DNA of 64,000 bases from Rhea pennata (lineage: Eukaryota; Chordata; Aves; Rheiformes; Rheidae): the NCBI RefSeq assembly GCF_028389875.1, contig NC_084678.1, positions 18,568,899-18,632,898 on the forward strand, in the 5' to 3' direction. Below the pieces are notes generated by a model. That model was given only the letters and a program-made list of their open reading frames with translations. It did not search any database and was not told the DNA's origin. Both the position numbers and the translations under genes were made by a program. Within the stretch, counting starts at the first letter, position 1. Each line of letters starts with the position of its first letter. This document shows positions 54,023 through 64,000 of this stretch, piece by piece.

Positions 54023-57000
54023 CTAGAAAGATAAAAGGAAAGTTAATCAGCAGTTTTGTTATTTTAAACTTGTTCATCATGTCTGCTTATTTAATGTTAG
54101 TCATCTTATTACGTTTAACTAGTTTTCCATACACATTCTAGGAAAATACAGAAAAATCCACTGTTAAAATGTTATTTTAAAAAAAACTGCAATAACAAGC
54201 TAGTAAAATTCCTTTTCTGCAGATATCTATCAGAGGTAGAAAAAACCTCCCCATTCAGAGAATTTCTCTCTCTTGCACAAATTCATATTTAAAAACAATT
54301 TTATTTTTTAAGTTTGAAGAGATGATTTTGTTCTATGTTCCTGCTCCTTTTATGGGGCATCTGTAGTTCCCAAAATGCTTTACAGATGTACAAAAACAAA
54401 TATCAAGATTCTCATGAGTCAGTGCCTGCCTGATCCTGGAAACACTGTGAGAGAGATGATGAATAGAAAGGCACTATTTTCAGTGTCAGTCTTTCAAGTT
54501 GACTTGTCATGTATCTTTTATTTTACAGTCTTGTTGCTTGCAACTGGGTGTTATTTCACACTCTGGAGAAAGATAGCTATAGGAAAACAGATGGTAGGAT
54601 TAAGAGAGGAGTACCCTGAGGCAGTGCTATGGGTTGCTCTATTGCATCAGGATAGATTACTCTCTGTATTTAAAATAGGACACAAAAGTACAGATTGCAA
54701 AAGCTTTCAACCTATCTTGTTCTGTGACCAATACAAAAAGAATGGGGGGAGGGGGAACAAGAGGGAAAAAAAATGGATCCATCTATGAACACACGTGTGT
54801 TTGAGAGGTGCCCTTCCCCTGTTAAGATGTCACAGAGGAATAAAAATAAAAATATAGCATGTCTAGAGTTTAGTAGCAGCTGAACTATGGTTTTGAGGAT
54901 ACTGGTGGAACTGTGACATTTAAGGACCTAATAAATGTTTGTAAGACTTTCAGAGAAAAATGTCAGCAATAAAGACAAAATGTAGAACAGAACAAGAGGG
55001 AATACCTGGAGAAGCAGGAAAGAGTAAAGAAGGGCAGTAGGTACCACTGGTTAGCTCTAAGAATTTGCTGTGTTCATATTTTGACTTCCCTTTGTACAAA
55101 ATCAATGATTACAAAGGTGTTTTTAGTGAATAGTCCAAGAGATTTCCAAAAGTAGTTTACGTATGAGGCCAAAGCACAGCAAAGTTTAATGTCAGGTTTT
55201 TACCATATGTAGTTCAAACTTCTCCTTCCTTTTCTGCTGCTCTTTATAGTTTCATTTCTAATCTTGTCACTATTTTCTTTCTTTTTCTGCTTTCAGTATC
55301 TGTCTTCTGGAAAAACTTTTTCAGTAATCCTTTACGCTCTTGAGTGTACAACTGGACAGACTCCCCCCCCACACAAAAAAAAAAAGTGAGGTAAGTGATT
55401 ATCTTTTAATGAGTAGACTTTGGGAGCACACTTGTAAGTGAAGTCTGCAAAATCAGGGGTTACTTCTAAAAATGCTAACCATTATGCACACAAGATTCTT
55501 GTTAGAGGTAACAAGCAACAGAAAGCTGTAGCTATGACAGAAAAAATACTGAGGTTAGAGTGTAAATAGACTCTGTGTGTGTGTGTGTGAATTATTTGAC
55601 GTGCCTAACTGTAGATCTCTCTAGTTAGAGTGGGAGTAAGAACACGTGCAGTGCTATACATAGATATCATTTGGATTGTACTTCTACTGAGGAGCACACA
55701 GGCTAATACAATAACTTTGTCGGGAGTGGACACGGGAGTCCAGAGGCTTCCAGGTGACCTGTCCAAGGCCATTCATAATTTCAATACCAGAGAGGGCGTA
55801 GAATCTGGACTTTCTATGTGGCAGTTTGATGCTCAAATCACTAGTCAACAGTGTTACTTTGGTCGCTACAAAAGCACTGTACAGAATAGGTTGGTAATGG
55901 ATTTGACAGAGAATCTTTTATTTGCTCTCTTTCAATAACAGAAAAATAGATTTTCAAGACCCATGAGATAAGGCAAGAAAATCAATTCTACTAGACTAGC
56001 CCATGAATGCATTTAATCTAAAAAGAGCTAGTTTTCCAAGACCAATTTGGTGTAATTTATCCTGTTTCCTCAGCAAATATCACTTACCTGAGTGATGTCT
56101 GGAGCAATCAAGCTATGTTTTTAACTTACCAGCCATAAGGTGTCTTTCTTCTACTCACAAGCACGGAAAAGTTCAGGTTATGGACATGGAGTCCTCTTCC
56201 ACCGACATAAATAATGAAAGGCTTAAGACTCTTTGACTCCACTAAATAAGCTAGAATTTATACTGGCTGGGCATGACCTGTGGTTCCTAGGTACTGTTGT
56301 TGTAGTAATGTCCTACGTAAGCATCCTACTAAAAACTACTTTAACTGCACAATCTTTAATTTAATCAGGCTTATTTAAGACTGGTGAATGGCTGAGAAAT
56401 GGTGATAAACATTATCCTGGTATCTCAATTACAGAGAGAGGAGAACATCCCAGATTAGATCTAATGAAGGAAATATGATCTTTAAGTAGACAGAAGAAAT
56501 TTCATTTTGGATAATACAGTTCATTTTCAATTTGGGTTTTTGAAAACTGTATGTACAAAAACAGGGCAGGTACAGGCAAATATCCTATAAATATTCTTCA
56601 ACTTGGGTATATGAGAAGTGGAGTAATCTAAGTAGACTTGTAATACATTAGTGTTACTGTCACTCAGTAGCATTGTGACTTTGCATGGCACAGTCCACAC
56701 AAATAAAGACAGGCCTGCCTGAAAATCTTTCATGTAACTGCATGATTTTTTTTCTCCCTTGGAAGCATACTGAGTTGTGGTGTTCTGACTGTATGTTCCT
56801 GACACGATTACTTGTATTATACATTTTGTATATTAGAAGCAATGCAGTTACTGAGTGGGCATGGTTACGCCCTCACCTGTGCATAGGGATTTCTGTTAAG
56901 TAAAGAGGAGTGTTTAGGTTCCAATTAATCATTTTTGTTTATAGTTTGGAAATGATAATACATACATGCAATTTGTCTGTAGCTGTTTGGCATGACATCT

Positions 57001-58129
57001 TGAGTTTGGCCCTGGTGGGAACTACAGAACTGTTTTTTGGTGAGAGTCTAATTACAGACACTTTCTTCTCTGCTTTTTAAGCTCTCTCATGCTCTCTCCT
57101 CTCTCATCTTGTTGGGACTTATCTAGAAACACACTCTGCCAAGTTGTCCTGAGAGGAGTTTGCAAACTGTTCTGAATTTCCCATAGAATGTGACTGAGGA
57201 GCCAGAGGTAGGAGAAGTGGGGGGGTCATGTCTGAATACCTCACACTGTCTGGAATTACAGGATTATGATCTGTCAGCAGCAATGCATATCAAACTCTTG
57301 ACAGCCTTGGGGTTCAAAGCTTTGAACCCGTTAATTCTGCTTTAAACTTTGTTCAAGTAGCACAGGAAACTTAATTCTTCAGGCTTGGCCAAGGCATTTC
57401 TACACTGTTATTACTTCACATCCTAATTCTGAAGTGTGGCCGGGTAGTTATTATGCCCAGTCATTCATCAGTTTTCATTGTTGTCCCTGGAAAGGTTTCA
57501 TTGCCTGGAGTAATAGAGAAGCCTTGAGGCTACGTGTGTACTTTGGGGTGACTGGGTATCTGGCAATGTTAAGATCAGGAAGTCGCAAAAGATGCATCTG
57601 TGTGTAAACACCATGGTAAATGTTTGGAGTATGGGCCCCATGTGAAAGGGTTAGGGTTAGATGGCGTGAAGTTAAATGTGCTCCTTGTCACTAGGACAAA
57701 AAACAGGCAAAAAAAGTTACCTTGTTTTGTCGGACTTCCATATTAATGCAAGATTCTGATTTCTATGCTTCGTGTTGTTTGGGACACTTTCAAATTACAC
57801 AGGAATTAAGTTACTGATTTGCATTTGTACAAGTGTCATCCCTTCTGTGACAGGCTTGTACCCACTGGTTGCATAAATATATATATATACACTTTTTTTT
57901 TTTTGTGGGCAGCAAACAATGCTTTTGTCCAGCCTTTTTAATGACTAATTCTACTCATACAGCTATAGGTGTCACAAAATACAGAAATGAAATGAACAAT
58001 AGAGATATTTTTTTAAAGTAAAAAAATATATAAAATTCAAGAAGAGTTTCCTCAATCTTCTGATTTCTCATAATATTTCCATAGAATATACAATTCATAT
58101 ACAAAATACAAGTTATTTGAATGTTTCTA
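54023..58129. other. Intergenic stretch between TGM exon and TGM6
   Basis: No exon could be supported on either strand. Simple repeats include a short (TG)n near 55576-55590 and (TA)n near 57876-57887. The region is AT-rich with scattered short open frames that have no family resemblance. Confidence 0.5.
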
Positions 58130-58135
58130 TTTATT
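58130..58135 (-). terminator. TGM6: Possible poly(A) signal of TGM6
   Basis: AATAAA on the minus strand about 310 bases past the TGM6 stop. Confidence 0.5.
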
Positions 58136-58446
58136 ACTGGCAAATTAGAATGAGATCACAGACCCTATCTGATGGAGAAATCAAAACCTAGAGCTTAATA
58201 CAATGAGTATATTTGATTAAAACAATGAATGATTATTTCTATAAAGAAGAGGCATCGTTTTTCTAGACAAGAGGACAAAAAATACAATTAGAAACTAATA
58301 ATTAGGCATTATGAAAGCAGGAGACTTCATTCTGTTGCAATGCAAGAGGGCACCTATTTTTGTGGAAAGTTTCTTGTTGTCATCGCTGTCCCTATACAGG
58401 GGAAAATGTCATCCTAATGCAGAAAGAGGAAAATGACTCCATCACA

Positions 58447-61400
58447 TTATGCAGGTGCTACTGCAATGGTTACAAATCCTTTAACATGTGAAAATTTGTC
58501 ACAAGAGAAGTCTACTTGCAGCTGTAAGGGCCCAGTCCTGCGAGGTGTAAATTCAAAATAAATTCTTGATCTCTCTCTCGGTGCCAGTCCTGCCAGACTG
58601 AAAACAAAAATAGATTAATTTGGGCTTGCATTGGCTTTCCTTGAGACTCTGAAGAAACAAAACTACCTGACAGCTGTGGCACCACAGGGTTACTTGAGAT
58701 CCAGCCCTGTATTCTGAGAATTACTTAGGACTGGGGTTTGTGCAGACTAAGGAACAGGAAAAGACGGTCCAATATCCATTTACTCTTCAGTAGAAAATGA
58801 AAGGTAGAAGTATAACCTGGTGCTAGGGTTGGGTGCAAGGTTAGATAGTCAACATAGGAACTCAGAATAAGAAAACTCTGATAGTAAAGGTCATTTTTTT
58901 GTCCAGTGCCTGCTGGGCTTGTGTCCATTTTGGCAATAACTTCATTTTTCTAATGACTGAAGTGCGCTGCTTTGTTTCTCTTTTGGCATGATTTGGTAAT
59001 TCAGAGAAAATGATTTCTAAGGCCCCTCACAGGAATAGTTTTCCATATTTTATGAATTACCATGTCCAAACATTTCCATATTCTCCAGAGCTTCAGCAAG
59101 CTGGAGTGTTTCATATTGAAACCAGCTTTACAAAAATATTCAACACTAAGTTAATCCATAAAGAAGCAGAATCCAGGAAAAAAGTATTCGAATTTTTTGC
59201 TCTTATATTCTGAAAAGGAAGCATTTTTCTTACTTTAAATGAGAACAGACCAACTGTTTGGGCTGGAAGGAGAAAAGCTATGGAACCATCTTATTTGTGT
59301 ACTCTATCTCAGACTTATTCCTATAGTATCAGGATATTGTATTTAACAGTAGAAATATAGAGCCAAGCTGTAGAAGAAATACACTCAAAAGAATTGGCAT
59401 TCCCATTTGCTTTTCCTGAAAGGAAGAATGTCAGCAGTTTTTACTTCCTAAGAAGTTCCTGGATGGAAAAAAAATAATACAGGATTGAGAAATCACTGTT
59501 TCCCAATGTGTATTTGGTGGCACTTTTATATTCCTAAGTAGAATACACACATTCTGTGATATAGGTGATATAACCGTGATTTTTTTTTCTTTTTGAGGAA
59601 CTAACCGTGATATTGGTCATGCTAGAAGCACTAAACAAATGCTACAGCTTTCACTTACTGTATCTTGACCTGTTGATTCATCAAAGTCACTAGCAGTACA
59701 CAGCTGTTCACAGGTTCAGGGAGAGGATTGGCATACGAGATCTCTAGAGTAACAGCTTTGTTCACTACAACCCGCTGAGGAATCTAAATGACAAAGACAC
59801 GTTTCTGGTCATTTGCTGTTTTAGACTTTTTAGAGTCAGATTTCAGTAGTACTGTAAACAGATCATCGCTTCTATTTGAGGGTTTGTAAGACTGGTAGGA
59901 AGAGTGGAATTTAATCACATTTGGTATACCTTTCCTAGTGCTTGAAGCTGGATTTAGATTAGTTAAGTGGTGCTGTTGAGCTATATACAATCGTTCATAT
60001 ATAATTTCAGTGAAATAGAACCCTGACTGTATAGGCATATTTTATTAAATCTTCTGATCTTTGGCTTGTTGCATGCAGAGTTTGTTTGTTTGTTTTTTCC
60101 TGTGATATGGAGAGTCCTGGACACACTATTGATTAGGATTGAAGTGTTAAAACAACATAAACTGACTCTAATATAGATCAGAATTAAAGGTTTAAGTTTG
60201 TATTTTGGGAAAAAACAAAGTTATTCAAAGGCAACTCAAATGCTTGCCAATAACTAGAATAAAAATGGAATGAAAATACAGGCATTTCTGTAACCACAAA
60301 TTAATGGCACATGACTGGGAAAGAAAGAAGGTAACAGCTGTTCTGAAGACCAGTGGGCAGATTCAGGCAAAGATTCAAAAATGATCTCTCATTGTATTCC
60401 CATTTCGAGGAAACCTTCTTAAATTAAACAGGCAGAATTTTAGAGCCACATCTGGAAAACTGCAGCCTACATTCATGCATTTTTATCCCCAAATTCTCGT
60501 CTTCTGTTCTGAGCTCCAGGAAATCTCTTTAGTTTGTTACTGTCTGTTCAGAATAGCAGCAAGAGAACTGTTACCTTGATGATAATGTTTACGTCCTCTA
60601 AAATGACTGTCTTCTCTACCAGTAGCTTTACTCCATGCACATTCATGACTTCACACAAAGCAGTAACTTGAATCCTTTTGTCAGTAGTCAGATACTTCCC
60701 ATAATAAGAATAAGGGATCTTTAACCAGATATGTCTTCCTGGAATTCAGACATACATATTCAGAAACCATTAGATTCCAATAAAGAATGCTGAAGATGAG
60801 ACAGTTATCATGAGGATCTCCGAAATTTTTGAAAAGAACAGAGCATAGGACAGCTAGAGTCAGTGTACATTTCTTCCTTGTGAGACCACACACATATTTC
60901 CCTATGGTGTTGTCCTCTTCTGTCTTTAAAAGCTCAGTTGACCCTTCCAGTTTTCAGTGGAGGATTTTGACCTGGCTTTTGCTCATCTGCATTTCATTGG
61001 ATTTCTCTCCCTTTGTGTTTCTTATAATTAGATGAATAACCATTTCTTTTTTTATCTATTCTCCCCATATATCCTATTTATTTTACCTCAATCAAGGAAA
61101 AATGTTCAGCTCAAGATTCAGAGATCCTTTACAAGCAACCTGGTCACCTGCTTATTTTCTTAGTCCTACAACCTTTCTGCTGTGTATGGAAAAAGAACTC
61201 TACCTTTGCAGTTCCTGGGGATGAGAAAAATCTCTATAATAACCTTATTAGCCGTGGCTCTTTGAGAGAGACACACGGCGTCTATAACTGTAGTACTGTA
61301 ACTTCTTCCTTTGTCCTGGCTGACTTCTATTAAACTCTTCAATATTGCATGTAAAGTGCCAGAAAGCGTGTATTGGACTTCCTTATTTGTTCAAAGAGTA

Positions 61401-63166
61401 AGATATGTTCCTATATGTATAGTAATCACCACAGACACGTACCTAACTATGGTGTTGCTTCTACTGCTATGATATAGATGTGGCCTTTTTAGAAAAAGAA
61501 GAAAAAATCTAGTGAAGTGTAGTAATAAACACTCCTCCTAAAAGATAGGGCAAGTAGATACAGCTATGATATTGATTTGCCTTCCTTCCAGGTGCCTTCA
61601 GATGATTCTAATGGCCAAAAGGGCTATATTGGCTCTTTAAGCACATGAAGAATTACCTTGTTTAGAACCAAGATCCACAGAGGTAGTTGCCTGCAGGATC
61701 TCTGCCACTGCTCGCCTTGTGTACAGGATAGTTGATGCACTTATATCCACCCTCACTGTCTTGTGATCGAAAGATAGGTTATTGAGAATTAAGATCAGAG
61801 TAATATCTTTGCCAAACACTGGAGGTTCAGCCAGCTTGAATTTCCCAGAGATCCCAGGGTTTCTAACTGTCTCTGAAGATCTTTCGCTTGGAGATTCTCT
61901 GCGTCTTTCTGGGATGTTTGATCCAAATATCTTAGCCCAGGCCTTTTTATAAACTCGTCTTTCCTCAGAAGAACCTAGTTGAAAGAGAGAACCAAGTAAA
62001 ATTCATATCTTCATTGCCTTTACATGTTCTCTGTGTCAAGGCTATCACAACATTACTGGGTGCCAGCTTTGCATCATTCAGAAACATGCATTAGTGAAAT
62101 GCTCCCCATGTTTTTCCACTAGGACTCCATTTAAGTTTTTCATTTTAAAGCAATAGATGTATTGTGTTATAGTAAGTCACTGAAATAAAATATTTGTATT
62201 AATGTTTAGGATGCAGTATCTAAGGAGATGGATATCTGGAGTTAAGAGAACTGGAGTTCAAGGTTTTGGATTAGATGCTTAATCAGTTTATCTGGTGGAG
62301 GAAGGTAGAGAACTAAACTACAGTCCTGTGTACAGTTGATGATGCATGAGGGACTCGCTTTTAAGACTCTCTAACAGGACTTTCTACAGCAGCTTAAGAA
62401 TCTGTTTGCTTTTAGTACTAAAAACCACATGCACAAAACAAGGCTACAAAATATTTTGTAGCTATTGTAATTCTGTGTGAGGGAGTAAGGTACTATGCAT
62501 TAATAAGAAGTCTTATTTAAGAAATTAACGTATAATATGTAATTAATAAGGAATTAATTTCACAAAAACATAAAAAGATTCCCATTGCATTATGAAAACA
62601 GTTTGAGAGCACTGGCAGAAATATTTTATAAAGGAAATGGAGATGCCCTAGCAAAACAGGTTAACCATCCTAGCTGCCTAGCACTGAGAATTCAGTAGGA
62701 AACAATTTGTGATAACAAACTTTCTTTTCCTTTTTTACCTTCTGGATATTTATAATTGTAAGTGACATCCACACGGGAATTGCTGCCCACAGCTTTGGTG
62801 CTGATAAACCTGCCAATTATTTCGGTATCACAATAAACTTTTTTCTTAGTTCCATCATTGTATACAATCCATCTGTTGCAATCAGCGTTCACCTCCGTAT
62901 ACACAAATAAGGTGTCATAATCCAAGTCTACATCACCTTCTTTGATGGCTATAACAGATGCAGGGCCGCACTGAAATAATCCTAGGACATGAAACAAATG
63001 TCAGAAACCATATTAATAATGATCAGTTTGAAGAAAGTCACAATAAGAACTTGCACTGTTACCTTTGCTTTGTTCTTGTGGAGTTGCATCTAAAACCTGC
63101 CATCCATTGTATGATGTTCCCAGGTCTTGGCGAATGAACCAGCTTTCATTCCAGACATGATAATCC
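58447..63166 (-). CDS. TGM6: Transglutaminase 6, C-terminal part (5' exons beyond the right edge)
   Basis: A calcium-dependent protein cross-linking enzyme. Six coding exons are present: 63166-63063, 62981-62739, 61974-61657, 60738-60575, 59783-59659, 58597-58447, joining in frame to TAA. The first holds the catalytic His (DYHVWNESW) and Asp ([13 protein letters not shown]); the Cys exon lies outside the window. Next come [21 protein letters not shown] and [18 protein letters not shown] given here in short form as [15 protein letters not shown] and [12 protein letters not shown], the linker, barrel 1 with [14 protein letters not shown] (TGM6-specific wording; human ATILYTRKPVAEIL) and barrel 2 ending [12 protein letters not shown]. 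The barrel-2 VEGSGLL signature of human TGM6 is replaced by TLMNQQ. The motif before the His is WDY where human has WNF. TGM3 is the main alternative, but barrel 1 favours TGM6. Confidence 0.88.
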
Positions 63167-64000
63167 CTGGAGATGCAAAGAACAATGTCTAGGAAGTGTA
63201 TGAATACACACTTCCAGTTTGAAAGGCATGGGGAATTGTGTTCTGAAAGATTTACCAAGATGTGACATGAGCTGTCTAGTTACAGCAGCTCACTGCCACT
63301 TTCAAAGGATAGCTTTACTGCCTGCTGTTTGTTGGTGGGTTTGGGGCGGGGGGTTGTTTGTTTTTGAGAGAGAGAACAGATGTCAGCAAGTAGTTTGCTT
63401 TGGGACCAAGAGAAAGATCTAGGTCTTGGATATAGGCAACATTTGAAGGGCACTTAACCCAGTCTCCAAAAGTGGGAAATGTTGAGGGTTTTCTCCCCCT
63501 TTTTTTTAAAAAGAAAAGAAAACTTAAGCTGTAATAAGCCAGAAAAAGAACATTCATAAAGTCCAATAGTCTGTCTATAGTAATGCGCAGTAGGAGGTGT
63601 TTAGAAAAGAGTTAAGAACAGCATATGGGTAGAATGACCCTTTTCCTGATATGCTCTGCTATTTTCTAGCAATCAGAGTTAGGGACTTTCTGAACTAAAG
63701 GTTACATTGAGACCACGATATTTAATGCTGACTAGTTGAAATGTCTTTAGTGGCTTTTAAAACATCTTTATAGCTTTGTTTTCACAGCATCCAGTGGCAG
63801 TGAGTTCCACAAACTCTGAAAAGAAAGGACAGCACAAAAATAGAAGATAGGTCACAGGAGGACTCAGAAAAGAAGCTTCGTCCACTGAATTTTGTTCAGA
63901 GATGAAGTTTGTCTCTGTCTGTCTCTCCCTAAGGAGAAACACTGAAAAGCTTCTTGGGGAGGCTCCCATCTACTTGGGAAGGATGGCAGGCCAAGTTGAG
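63167..64000 (-). other. TGM6: TGM6 intron reaching the right edge
   Basis: No exon was found. The next upstream exon, which should code the region from the active-site Cys to the DSMW-type segment, must lie beyond 64000. Confidence 0.6.

Overview
The window looks like nuclear DNA of a bird (a non-avian sauropsid is possible but less likely). The genes are interrupted by short GT-AG introns, promoters lie in CpG islands, poly(A) signals are of the AATAAA type, and the only well-preserved LINE is the 3' end of a CR1 element of the avian kind. Genes were identified by reading spliced exons and comparing them with remembered vertebrate proteins; no database search was run.

Layout. 1-3858 is probably the first intron of an unidentified minus-strand gene whose GC-rich first exon ends at 3859. 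A solitary retroviral LTR (4421-4950, minus) separates that promoter from the SNRPB promoter. SNRPB (5476-8195, plus) encodes SmB/B'. It lies tail to tail with DDX27 (9345-15355, minus, 21 coding exons, frame intact). DDX27 shares a CpG-island promoter, carrying two interferon-response-like elements, with ZNFX1 (16261-28682, plus, 13 coding exons, frame intact). CCNDBP1 (28880-35366, plus, 11 exons) starts only 140 bases past the ZNFX1 poly(A) signal. The right half belongs to the transglutaminase cluster, all on the minus strand: EPB42 (36299-44481, first exon not found), one isolated TGM3/TGM6-like exon (53849-54022), and the last six coding exons of TGM6 (58447-63166), which runs off the right edge.

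The genes are not an operon. They fall into themes: RNA processing (SNRPB in the spliceosome, DDX27 in ribosome assembly), antiviral RNA sensing (ZNFX1), cell-cycle control (CCNDBP1) and protein cross-linking or the membrane skeleton (EPB42, TGM6). The neighbourhood joins genes that in human sit at 20p13 (TGM6, SNRPB), 20q13 (DDX27, ZNFX1) and 15q15 (CCNDBP1, EPB42).

I found no wholly new system. The strongest observations are an EPB42 that keeps the Cys-His-Asp transglutaminase triad lost from the human protein, a five-copy in-frame 75-base repeat in ZNFX1, a tandem duplication that gives EPB42 twin splice acceptors, a stranded TGM exon, and a candidate poison exon in SNRPB.
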